Shown here one piece after another: positions 1 through 6,967 of a stretch of 20,363 nt of DNA (positions within the stretch are counted from its first letter, which is position 1; each line of letters starts with the position of its first letter). The stretch lies in assembly GCA_009663005.1 (NCBI GenBank), contig VIGQ01001750.1, forward strand, positions 32,501 through 52,863. The letters run 5' to 3'. The notes beneath the pieces are model-generated. The model did not search any database, was not told the DNA's origin, and was given only the letters and a program-made list of their open reading frames with translations. A program made the translations under genes and the position numbers. Source of the DNA: Actinidia chinensis (Eukaryota; Streptophyta; Magnoliopsida; Ericales; Actinidiaceae).

Positions 1-39
1 TATCTCCGGCGGTGTGTTCACCGGCGGAATCCACCCGCT
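1..39 (-). pseudogene. P0, 5S-like element, cut by window start
   Basis: Only the 5' part of the element (right end on the plus strand) is inside the window: the CTCCGG box A flank, GGTGTGTTCACC and GGAATCCACCC are visible. The rest lies before base 1. Confidence 0.75.
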
Positions 40-127
40 TCCCTTAGCATCAATCCGGATGGAACAAATGCAAGATGCGAGGATCTTCGAAAAAAAAGAA
101 TAGCGTGACGAAAAATCGGCAAAAAAA

Positions 128-250
128 GGGTTGTAGCACTAGGACTTCCAGGGGGTCACCCATCCTAGTACTGCTCCCGCACCAAGCACGCTTCACCTGC
201 GGAGTTCTGATGGGATCGGTGCATTAGTTGCTGGTATGATCTGTCAGCCG
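128..250 (-). rRNA. 5S rRNA S1, type A
   Basis: Type A (AGGTGAAGCGTGC in the box A region, ATACCAGCA near the 5' end) with an intact box C (GGATGGGTGACC). The 5' end is disturbed (CAGATCAT in place of GATCAT), probably by base-calling errors. T-run terminator complement at 119-127. Confidence 0.85.
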
Positions 251-451
251 CACGTTGATGCACATGTTTTATTGCTCTTTATTAGTCATCATCCCTTCGC
301 CACCACAAATGGCGGCGTGCGATGCGCACCGGCCGTGAACCAAACCGATCATCGCCCGCCCGCATCGTGAAGCTAAAAAATACAAGGGGAGGAATGACAA
401 AATATTATTAAATAAGAAGGTGTTACAGAAAAATCGGCCAAAAAAAAAAAA

Positions 452-559
452 GGGTGGAAAACGAGGGTTACCGGTGGGTCAAACCTCCTGATGACACTAC
501 ACCGACGGGCACGCTTTTAACTCCGGGGTGGTGGTGTCACCGGGGGCCCGGGTCAACCC
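452..559 (-). pseudogene. P1, diverged 5S-like element
   Basis: Same layout as P10 (see there). It starts at the CCACCC 3' end after a long A-run (T-run on the minus strand). Box C reads only roughly here because of inserted bases. Confidence 0.75.
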
Positions 560-660
560 GGTTCCCTAGCATCCGGTAGGATGTGAATAAATGCGGATGC
601 GAGGATCTTCGGAAAAGAAAGAAGGGAAAAAAAAAAAAATAGGGAAAGGGGTAAAAAAGG

Positions 661-788
661 GGGGGGTCTGACACACACGAGAACTCCCAAGGGTCACCCG
701 TCCTAGTACTGCTCCCGCCCAAGCACGCTTCACTGCGGAGTTCTGATGGAAATTGTTTCCGGGTCATTGTGCTGGTATGATCACACCC
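661..788 (-). rRNA. 5S rRNA S2, type A, poor 3' end
   Basis: Type A box A (AGTGAAGCGTGC) and box C with one change. The 3' end is blurred by a G-run and lacks the usual TTGCACCC. The spacer upstream of it has the GAGGGAAGC form otherwise seen with type B copies, so the unit is mosaic. Confidence 0.8.
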
Positions 789-988
789 GCCAACTGATTG
801 CACATTTTATGCTCTAATAGCCATCATCCCTTCGCCCCCACAATGCGCGGCGAGGGAAGCGGCGCGGGGCCGAACCCAACCGATCATCACCCGCCCCGAT
901 ACGTGAGAAGATAAAAAATAAATGGGAATGACAAATATTTAAAAGAAGGAGGTGGTTCCTAGTGATGGAAGAAAAAACGGCCAAACAA

Positions 989-1090
989 GGGTGGATGGAA
1001 AACGAGAGTTTCTGGTGGGTCACCCATATTGGCACTGCACCCGACCGGGCACGCGTAACATCCCGAGTGGTGTTCAGGGCCTGATCACCG
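989..1090 (-). pseudogene. P2, diverged 5S-like element
   Basis: Carries the P signature GCACTGCACCCGACCGGGCA and a box C region GGGTGACCCACC on the minus strand. Box A is altered (GTTACGCGT). Confidence 0.75.
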
Positions 1091-1171
1091 CTTCCCTAGC
1101 ATCCGTAAGGAGTGAACAAATGCGGATGCGATCTTCGAAAAAGAATAGACGTGACGAAAAATCGGTAAAAA

Positions 1172-1295
1172 GGGTGCAACACGAGACTTCACAATGGGGT
1201 CAACCATCCTAGTACTGCTCCCGCCCAAAAGACGCCTCACTGCCGGAAGTAGTTTTGATTGAATACGGTGCAGTAGTGATGGTATATCGCCACCC
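1172..1295 (-). rRNA. 5S rRNA S3, type A
   Basis: 3' end GTGTTGCACCC is intact. Box C is the type A form GGTTGACC. The box A region is degraded by indels. The spacer beyond it has the CACCACAAATGCGCGG form with TATATA retained. Confidence 0.8.
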
Positions 1296-1487
1296 GAAAA
1301 TTGTGCACATTTTATGCTTTATATAGCCATCATATGTTCACCACCACAAATGCGCGGCGGGGGATGCGCGTCGAACCGAACCCAACAGATTCATCGCCCG
1401 CCCGCATCCATGAAGCTAAAAAATAAATGGGAATAACAAATATTATTAAAGAAGAAGGTTGTTGTGAAGAAAATCGGCCATTAAAAC

Positions 1488-1597
1488 GGGTGTGTGAAAA
1501 ACGAGGGTTTCCCGTTGGGTCATCCATCTTTGGCACTGCAGCCGACCGGGCACGCTTAACTCCCGGGGTGGTGTGTTCACCGGGCCGGATCCCACCC
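1488..1597 (-). pseudogene. P3, diverged 5S-like element
   Basis: Retains canonical box A AGTTAAGCGTGC. The box C region reads GATGGATGACCC, with AAAGATGG just before it, the variant shared with P6, P13 and P22. Confidence 0.8.
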
Positions 1598-1692
1598 GCT
1601 TCCCTAGCATGTAAGGGATGTGAACAAATGCGGAGGATGCGGAGATCTTCGAAAAAGAATAGCTGTTGTGACGAAAAAAATCGGCCAACAAA

Positions 1693-1815
1693 GGGGTGAA
1701 ACACTAGGAATTCCCAGGGGGTTCACCCATTACTAGTACTGCTCCCGCCCGAGCACGCTTGTATGGCGGAGAGTTTTGATGAGATCGGTGCATTAGTGCG
1801 GTACGATTCGCATCC
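1693..1815 (-). rRNA. 5S rRNA S4, type C-like
   Basis: The 5' end is GGATGCGAATCG and the middle has GTGCTCGGGCGG, linking it to S6 and S20 (type C). The box A segment is altered (CCATACAAGCGTGC). Box C GGGTGAAC is slightly changed. Confidence 0.78.
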
Positions 1816-2021
1816 GTAAAACTGATGCACATTTTATGCTCTTATATAGCCTCATCCCATCGCCACCACAAATGCGCGGCGGGGGATGCGCGCCGGGCCG
1901 AACCCAACCGATTATCGGCTCGCCCGCATCCGTGATGTTGAAGCCTAAAAAAAATAAATGGGATGACAAATATTATTAAAAGAAGAAGGTTGTTGTGAAA
2001 GACGAAAAATCGGCCAAAAAA

Positions 2022-2126
2022 GGGTGGAAAACGAGGGTTTCCTGGTGGGTCACCCATACTGGAATGAAACCGACGGGCACGCTTAAATCTCCGATTTTTC
2101 GGTGTCACCAGAGGCCGGATCCACCT
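2022..2126 (-). pseudogene. P4, diverged 5S-like element
   Basis: Box C GGGTGACCC is intact. The box A flank is replaced by an AAAATCGGAG stretch, so this copy has lost the CCCCGGAGTT segment typical of P. Confidence 0.7.
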
Positions 2127-2232
2127 GTCTTCACTAGCATCCGTAAGGATGTGAACAAATGCAGGAGGATGCGGAGGAGGGGAGGGAGATCTTCGAAAAA
2201 GAATAGGACGTGACGAAAAATCGGTTAAAAAA

Positions 2233-2350
2233 GAGGTTTGCAACACGAGGACTTCACCAAGGGTCAACCATCCTAGTACTGCTCCCGCCCAGCACGCTCA
2301 CTGCGGAGTTTTGATTGAATTCCGGGCATAGTTGATGGTATGATCGCACC
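2233..2350 (-). rRNA. 5S rRNA S5, type A
   Basis: Type A: GGTTGACC box C, CAGTGAGCGTGC box A with one base missing, ATACCATCAA near the 5' end. The 5' end is GGTGCGATC. Confidence 0.8.
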
Positions 2351-2541
2351 GCAAATTATGCACATTTTCGCTCTTATATAGCCATCATCTGTTCACCAAC
2401 ACAAATGCGCGGCTGGGGATGCGCGTCGAACCGAACCCAACCGATTCATCGCCCGCCCGATCCATGAGCTAAAAAATAAATGGGAAAATAACAAATATTA
2501 TTAAAGAAGAAGGTATGTGAAGAAAAATCGGCCATAAAAAA

Positions 2542-2656
2542 GCGGTGAATGTGAAAAACGAGGGCTTCCGTTGGGTCATCCATATTGGCCACTTTGAAGG
2601 CCGAAAGGGATGCCGCTTAACTCCCGGGGTGCGTGTTCACCGCGGCGGCATCCACC
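2542..2656 (-). pseudogene. P5, diverged 5S-like element
   Basis: Box A core AGTTAAGCG is kept. The middle between box A and box C is rearranged (CCCTTTCGGCC), and box C reads GATGACCC. One of the more degraded P copies. Confidence 0.65.
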
Positions 2657-2760
2657 AGTTCCCTTAGCATCCGTAAGGACTTTTGGGAACAAAGGAGGGA
2701 GCCGAGCATCTTATCAGAAAAAAGAATAGCTGTTGGTTGTGACGCAAAAACGGCAAAAAA

Positions 2761-2889
2761 GGGGTTGAAATAAACAATAGGACTTCCCGGGGGTCACCCA
2801 TCCTAGTATGGCTCCCGCCCGGAGAGCACGCTTGACTGCGGCGTTTTGTTGATGAGATCCGGTGCATTAGTGCTGGTACGATCGCATCC
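2761..2889 (-). rRNA. 5S rRNA S6, type C
   Basis: GGATGCGATCGTACCAGCAC start and CAGTCAAGCGTGCT box A define type C, shared with S20. Box C GGATGGGTGACC is canonical. The 3' end is extended by several inserted bases. Confidence 0.82.
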
Positions 2890-3100
2890 GTAAATGATGC
2901 AACATTTTATGCTCTTAATAGCCATCATCCATCGCCAGCACAAATGCGCGGGCGGCGGGGGATGTGCGCCGGGCCGCGACCCAACCGATTCATGCTCGCC
3001 CGCATCCGTGAAGCTAAAAAAAATAATGGGAAGAATGACAAATATATTAAAAAAAAGAAGGTTGTCAGGGTGATTGTGAAGAAAAATCGGCCATTAAATA

Positions 3101-3201
3101 GGGTGATGAAAACGAGGGCTTCCGTTGGGTCAGCCATCTTGGAACTGCAGCCGACCGGGCACGCTTAACTTCGGGTGGTATTCACCGGGCCGGATTCCAC
3201 C
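3101..3201 (-). pseudogene. P6, diverged 5S-like element
   Basis: Canonical box A AGTTAAGCGTGC. Box C region GATGGCTGACCC. The GGCCCGGTGAA segment of the 5' half is intact. Confidence 0.8.
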
Positions 3202-3294
3202 GCTTTCCCTAGAATCGTAAGGATGTGGAAACAAATGCGGATGCGAGATCTGTCGGAAAAAAAGAATAGCCGTGACAAAAAATCGGTTAAAAAA

Positions 3295-3439
3295 GTGGTT
3301 TTGCAACACGAGGACCTTCCCATATGTGGGTTTCACCCATCTTGGTACTGCTCCCGCGCCCCCCCCCCCCCCCTAGCACGCTAAGCTGCGGAGTAAGTTT
3401 TGAGGGATTCGGTGCATAGGTGCTCGTATGATTCGCACC
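3295..3439 (-). rRNA. 5S rRNA S7, type B, with C-run insertion
   Basis: Type B box A AGCTTAGCGTGC and ATACGAGCAC head. A run of more than ten C (plus strand, about 3359-3373) splits the gene between the box A and box C regions, making it 145 bp. The run may be a sequencing artefact. Confidence 0.82.
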
Positions 3440-3650
3440 GCAAACTGATGCACTTTTATGCTATTATAGAGATATCATCCCTTCGCCCCCACAAATGCGC
3501 GGCAGGGGCAGGGGATGCGCGTCGGGCCGGAAACCCCAACCGAGTCATCGCCCGCCCGCATCCGTGAAGCTAAAAAATAAATGGGAATGACAAATATTAT
3601 ATTTAGAAAAGAAGAAAGGTTTTGAAGAAAAAAAAAAATCGGCCAAAAAA

Positions 3651-3750
3651 GTGTGGAAAACGAGGGCTTTTTGGTGGGTCACCCATCCTGGCACTGCACC
3701 CGATCGGGCACGCTTATTCCGGGGTGGTGTTCACCAGGCCGGATTGACCC
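3651..3750 (-). pseudogene. P7, diverged 5S-like element
   Basis: Box C GGATGGGTGACC is intact; box A has lost a base (GGAATAAGCGTGCC). Shares this private change and an unusual upstream A-run with P9 but not with P8. Confidence 0.8.
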
Positions 3751-3836
3751 GCTTCCCTAGCATCCTTAAGGATGTGAACAAATGCGGATGCGAGATCTTC
3801 GAAAAAGAATAGCCGTGACAAAAATTCGATAAAAAA

Positions 3837-3955
3837 GTGGTGCAACACGAGGACTTCCCAAGGGGTCACCCATCCTGGTACTGCTCCCGCCCTAGCACGC
3901 TAAGCTGCGGAGTTCTGATGGGATTCGGTGCATTAGTGCTCGTATGATCGCACCC
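3837..3955 (-). rRNA. 5S rRNA S8, type B reference copy
   Basis: A clean 119-nt gene, the usual plant 5S length. The 5' end is GGGTGCGATCATACGAGCAC. Box A is AGCTTAGCGTGC against the plant consensus AGTTAAGCGTGC. The segment after box A is TAGGGCGGGAGCAGTACC. Box C GGATGGGTGACC is canonical, and the gene ends GTGTTGCACCAC before the T-run. The promoter is the type B form CTATAAGAGC. Product: 5S rRNA of the cytosolic large ribosomal subunit, made by Pol III with TFIIIA bound to boxes A and C. Whether a box A with these two changes is still fully active cannot be told from sequence. Confidence 0.93.
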
Positions 3956-3987
3956 GCAAACTGATGCACATTTTATGCTCTTATAGA
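3956..3987 (-). promoter_or_regulatory. 5S promoter of S8, type B form
   Basis: Reading upstream from the 5S start: C at -1, GC at -12/-11, TATAAG at -30 to -25, preceded by C. Type B copies have CTATAAGAG where type A has TATATAAGAG, so the TATA box is shortened by an alternative upstream sequence (GTCTC or ATCTC). Confidence 0.8.
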
Positions 3988-4145
3988 GATATCATCCCTT
4001 CGCCCCCACAAATGCGCGGCAGGGGATGCGCGTCGGGCCGAACCCAACCGAGTCATCGCCCGCCCGCATCCGTGAAGCTAAAAAATAAATGGGAATGACA
4101 AATATTATTTAAAGAAGAAGGTGTGAAGAAAAATCGGCCAAAAAA

Positions 4146-4246
4146 GTGTGGAAAACGAGGGCTTTTTGGTGGGTCACCCATCCTGGCACTGCACCCGATC
4201 GGGCACGCTTAATTCCGGGGTGGTGTTCACCAGGCCGGATTGACCC
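4146..4246 (-). pseudogene. P8, diverged 5S-like element
   Basis: Clean copy. Box A is AATTAAGCGTGC and box C GGATGGGTGACC. The 5' edge reads GGGTCAATCC instead of GGGTGGATCC, as in P7 and P9. Confidence 0.82.
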
Positions 4247-4332
4247 GCTTCCCTAGCATCCTTAAGGATGTGAACAAATGCGGATGCGAGATCTTCGAAA
4301 AAGAATAGCCGTGACGAAAAATCGGCAAAAAA

Positions 4333-4457
4333 GGGGTGCAACACGAGGACTTCCCAAGGGGTCACCCATCCTGGTACTAGCCTCCCCCCTTGCCTAGCAC
4401 GCTAAGCTGCGGAGTTCTGATGGGATTCGGTGCATTAGTGCTCGTATGATCGCACCC
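4333..4457 (-). rRNA. 5S rRNA S9, type B
   Basis: Type B head and box A. Box C GGATGGGTGACC and 3' end GTGTTGCACCCC are intact. A few extra bases (CAAGGGGGGAGG) sit between box A and the AGTACC segment. Confidence 0.88.
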
Positions 4458-4660
4458 GCAAACTGATGCACATTTTATGCTCTTATAGAGATATCATCCC
4501 TTCGCCCCCACAAATGCGCGGCAGGGGATGCGCGTCGGGCCGAACCCAACCGATTCATCGCCCGCCCGCATCCGTGAAGCTAAAAAATAAATGGGAATGA
4601 CAAATATTATATTTAGAAAAGAAGAAAGGTTTTGAAGAAAAAAAAAAATCGGCCAAAAAA

Positions 4661-4760
4661 GTGTGGAAAACGAGGGCTTTTTGGTGGTCACCCATCCTGG
4701 CACTGCACCCTCTCGGGGCACGCTTATTCCGGGGTGGTGTTCACCAGGCCGGATTGACCC
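4661..4760 (-). pseudogene. P9, diverged 5S-like element
   Basis: Near-identical to P7, including the shortened GGAATAAGCGTGCC box A flank. Box C has one G fewer (GGGTGACCACC). Confidence 0.8.
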
Positions 4761-4845
4761 GCTTCCCTAGCATCCTTAAGGATGTGAACAAATGCGGATG
4801 CGAGATCTTCGAAAAGAATAGCCGTGACGAAAAATCGGCAAAAAA

Positions 4846-4972
4846 GGGGTGCAACACTAGGACTTCCTAGGGGCCAACCATCCTAGTACTGCTCCCCACT
4901 CCCGCCCAAGCAAACGCTTCACTGCGGAGTTCTGATGGGATTCGGTGCATTAGTGCTCGTATGATCGCACCC
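4846..4972 (-). rRNA. 5S rRNA S10, A/B hybrid
   Basis: The 5' third is type B (ATACGAGCAC, CGAATCCC) while box A (AGTGAAGCGT), box C region (GGTTGGCC) and 3' end (CCTAGTGTTGC) are type A. The switch lies between about 4925 and 4945. It sits directly downstream of the triplicated promoter, so gene conversion or unequal exchange is a reasonable cause. Box A is interrupted by two extra bases (GTTTGC). Confidence 0.87.
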
Positions 4973-5005
4973 GCAAACTGATGCACATTTTATGCTCTTA
5001 TATAG
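4973..5005 (-). promoter_or_regulatory. 5S promoter proximal to S10
   Basis: TATATAAGAG about 30 nt upstream, GC at -12/-11, C at -1 relative to S10. It is the last of three TATA copies in the duplicated segment. Confidence 0.85.
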
Positions 5006-5129
5006 ACGCACCCAGCATTAGTGCTGGTATGACCGCAAATTGATGCACATTTTATGCTCTTATATAGACGCACCCAGCATTAGTGCTGGTATGACCGCAA
5101 ATTGATGCACATTTTATGCTCTTATATAG
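4981..5129 (-). repeat. 62-bp exact direct repeat: triplicated 5S core promoter
   Basis: Bases 4981-5042 and 5043-5104 are identical and a third 25-bp partial copy follows at 5105-5129. Each full copy holds, on the minus strand, TATATAAGAGCATAAAATG, the GC element, the -1 region TTTGC, a truncated 5S head GGTCATACCAGCACTAATGC lacking about six bases near its start, and TGGGTGCGTC leading into the next TATA. The truncated heads contain no box A or box C. They form the perfect hairpin CCAGCA-TTAG-TGCTGG (5012-5027 and 5074-5089). The block lies in the clean part of the window, so it is more likely a real rearrangement than read noise. Confidence 0.92.
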
Positions 5130-5288
5130 CCATCATCCGTTCACCACCACAAATGCGCGGCGGGGGATGCGCGTCGGGCCGAACCCAACCGATTCATCGC
5201 CCGCCCGCATCCGTGAAGCTAAAAAATAAATAGGAATATTAAATATTATTAAAAGAAGAAGTTGTAAAGAAAAAATCGGCCAAAAAAA
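5130..5288. other. Spacer between promoter and P10 (reference)
   Basis: No gene. From left to right: a CATCATCC segment, CACCACAAATGCGCGG and GC-rich sequence rich in CpG, CCCAACCGATTCATCGCCCG, CCGCATCCGTGAAGC, an AT-rich tract with AAATATTATTAAAAGAAG, and GAAAAAATCGGCC. The same layout with small changes fills this position in every unit; in type B units the GC-rich part reads GAGGGAAGCGCG or GAAGGAAGCGCG. Confidence 0.8.
5270..5288 (-). terminator. T-runs downstream of P10
   Basis: On the minus strand P10 ends CCATCC and is followed by TTTTTTTGGCCGATTTTT. This tract is homologous to the one after each S gene, showing that P kept a Pol III-type terminator. Confidence 0.7.
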
Positions 5289-5390
5289 GGATGGAAAAAC
5301 GAGGGCTTCCCGGTGGGTCACCCATCCTGGCACTGCACCCGACCGGGCACGCTTAACTCCGGGGTGGTGTTCACCGGGCCGGATCCACCC
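5289..5390 (-). pseudogene. P10, diverged 5S-like element (reference copy)
   Basis: On the minus strand it runs GGGTGGATCCGG, CCCGGTGAACACCACCCCGG, box A AGTTAAGCGTGC (5347-5358), CCGGTCGGGTGCAGTGCC, box C GGATGGGTGACC (5316-5327), CACCGGGAAGCCCTCGTTTT, then CCATCC and a T-run. Compared with 5S, everything from box A to the 3' end aligns without large gaps. GGATCC and GAACxCC in the 5' half also align. About 17 nt of the 5' domain, and the TATA promoter, are missing. It shares two states with the S genes of this array that differ from the usual plant sequence (GGG and GCAG after box A, CCC after GTGA), so it arose within this 5S lineage. I call it a pseudogene because of the missing promoter and shortened 5' domain. 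A transcribed 5S-related RNA is not excluded, since both internal control boxes match consensus. Confidence 0.88.
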
Positions 5391-5476
5391 GCTTCCCTAG
5401 CATCCGTAAGGATGTGAACAAATGCGGATGCGAGATCTTCGAAAAAGAATAGCCGTGACGAAAAATCGGCAAAAAA
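5391..5476. other. Short spacer between P10 and S11 (reference)
   Basis: No gene. Contains CATCCGTAAGGATG (5-bp stem, GTAA loop), ACAAATGCGGATGCG, overlapping palindromes AGATCT and TTCGAA, AAAAAGAATAGCCGTGACG and the T-run complements. It appears homologous to the AT-rich end of the longer spacer (shared CATCCGT and GAAAAATCGGC) but lacks that spacer's GC-rich block and promoter. This layout repeats in every unit. Confidence 0.75.
5461..5476 (-). terminator. Pol III terminator of S11
   Basis: The minus strand reads GCACCCC then TTTTTTGCCGATTTTT: six T directly after the gene and a back-up run of five or more. The same pair follows nearly every S copy. Confidence 0.85.
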
Positions 5477-5595
5477 GGGGTGCAACACTAGGACTTCCCA
5501 AGGGGTCAACCATCCTAGTACTGCTCCCGCCCAAGCACGCTTCACTGCGGAGTTCTGATGGAATCCGGTGCATTAGTGCTGGTATGATCGCACCC
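5477..5595 (-). rRNA. 5S rRNA S11, type A reference copy
   Basis: A clean 119-nt gene: 5' GGGTGCGATCATACCAGCAC, TAATGCACCGGATTCC, box A AGTGAAGCGTGC, TTGGGCGGGAGCAGTACTA, box C GGATGGTTGACC, CCTTGGGAAGTCCTAGTG and 3' TTGCACCCC. Relative to the common plant 5S this form has one change in box A (TT to TG) and one in box C (GGGTG to GGTTG), both in the internal control region bound by TFIIIA. The six-base ends GGGTGC and GCACCC can pair as helix I. So it is a full-length gene, but its promoter strength is uncertain. Confidence 0.93.
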
Positions 5596-5627
5596 GCAAA
5601 TTGATGCACATTTTATGCTCTTATATA
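5596..5627 (-). promoter_or_regulatory. 5S promoter of S11, type A form
   Basis: TATATAAG occupies -32 to -25 (5620-5627), GC is at -12/-11 (5606-5607) and C at -1 (5596). These are the three upstream elements known for plant 5S genes (TATA-like near -28, GC near -12, C at -1). Confidence 0.88.
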
Positions 5628-5786
5628 GCCATCATCCCTTCGCCACCACAAATGCGCGGCGGGGGATGCGCGCCGGGCCGAACCCAACCGATTCATCGCC
5701 CGCCCGCATCCGTGAAGCTAAAAAATAAATGGGAATGACAAATATTATTAAAAGAAGAAGGTGTGAAGAAAAATCGGCCAAAAAAA

Positions 5787-5886
5787 GGATGGAAAACGAG
5801 GGCTTCCCGGTGGGTCACCCATCCTGGCACTGCACCCGATCGGGCACGCTTAACTCGGGGTGGTGTTCACCGGGCCGGATCCACCC
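5787..5886 (-). pseudogene. P11, diverged 5S-like element
   Basis: Clean copy almost identical to P10, with GAGTTAAGCGTGCC, GGATGGGTGACCCACCGGG and GGGTGGATCCGG. A base or two is missing just before box A. Confidence 0.86.
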
Positions 5887-5973
5887 GCTTCCCTAGCATC
5901 CGTAAGGATGTGAACAAATGTGGATGCCGAGATCTTCGAAAAAGAATAGCCGTGACGAAAAATCGGCAAAAAA

Positions 5974-6091
5974 GGGGTGCAACACTAGGACTTCCTAGGG
6001 GTCAACCATCCTAGTACTGCTCCCGCCCAAGCACGCTTCACTGCGGAGTTCTGATGGAATCCGGTGTCTTAGTGCTGGTATGATCGCACCC
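5974..6091 (-). rRNA. 5S rRNA S12, type A
   Basis: Clean type A gene with box A AGTGAAGCGTGC and box C GGATGGTTGACC. ATTAATGC is changed to AAGACACC near position 25. The spacer upstream of it switches to the GAGGGAAGCGCG form, so the unit is mosaic. Read quality falls from here on. Confidence 0.9.
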
Positions 6092-6284
6092 GCAAACTAT
6101 GCACATTTTATGCTCTTATAGATACATCAAATCATCCTTCGCCACCCAATGCCGCGTCGAGGGAAGCGCGCGGGGCCGAACCACAACCGATTCATCATCA
6201 CCCGCGCCGCATCCTTGAAGCTAAAAAATAAATGGTAATACAACTATTATAAAAGAAGAGTTGTAAAAAAATCGGCCAAAAAAA

Positions 6285-6382
6285 GGATGGAAAACTAGGG
6301 CTTCCGGTGGGTCACCCATCCTGGCACTGCACCGATCGGGCAACGCTTAACTCTGGGTGGGTGTTCACCGGCCGGATCACCC
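6285..6382 (-). pseudogene. P12, diverged 5S-like element
   Basis: Box C GGATGGGTGACC is intact; box A is AGTTAAGCGTTGC with one inserted base. Confidence 0.8.
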
Positions 6383-6462
6383 GCTTCCCTAGCTCCGTAA
6401 GATGTTAACAAATTCGGATGCGAGATCTCGAAAGAATATCCGTGACGAAAATCGCAAAAAAA

Positions 6463-6584
6463 GGGGAGGCAACACTAGACTTCCCCAAGGGGTCAACAAC
6501 ATCCTAGTACTGCTCCTGCCCAAGTTACGCTTCACTGCGGAGTGTCTGATGGAATCCGTGCATAAGTTCCCGGTAATGACGCCC
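6463..6584 (-). rRNA. 5S rRNA S13, type A, noisy
   Basis: AGTGAAGCGTAAC in box A and GGATGTTGTTGACC in box C (three extra bases). The 5' end has CGGGCGTCATTACCGGG, so the head is degraded. Confidence 0.78.
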
Positions 6585-6777
6585 GCGCACATTGATGCAC
6601 ATTTTTATGCTCTATATATCCATCATCCCTTCGCCACCACAAATGCGCGGCAGAGCAGGATGCGCGCCGGCGAACCCAACCGATTCATGCCCGCCCGATC
6701 CGTAAGCTAAAAATAAAATGGGATGCCAAATATTATTTTAAAAAAGAAGAAGGTGTGATGAAAAACGGCCAAAAAAA

Positions 6778-6880
6778 GGGTAAAAAATGAGGGCTTCCCG
6801 TTGGGTCAAACCCATCTTAGCACTGCACCCGACCGGGCATGCTTAACTCCGGGGTGGTGTTCACCGGGCCGGATCCACCC
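6778..6880 (-). pseudogene. P13, diverged 5S-like element
   Basis: AGTTAAGCATGCCCGGTCGGG is kept apart from one change in box A. Box C belongs to the AAGATGGG form with an inserted TT. Confidence 0.8.
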
Positions 6881-6967
6881 CCTTCCCTAGCATCCGTAAG
6901 GAATGTGAACAAATCGGATGCGAGATCTTCGAAAGAATAGGCCGTGACTGAAAAATCAGCAAAAAAA

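Noticed and set aside
5130..5220. GC-rich spacer as part of 18S-26S rDNA or an origin of replication
   Set aside because: No recognisable 18S, 5.8S or 26S words, and nothing beyond CpG-rich repeats to support an origin.
5289..5390. P element as a tRNA gene or tRNA-derived SINE
   Set aside because: No tRNA B box word (GGTTCGANTCC) in the right place and no cloverleaf. The alignment is to 5S, with 5S box A and box C in order and spacing. A 5S-derived SINE was also considered, but P has no independent tail, no target duplications and a fixed position in each unit.
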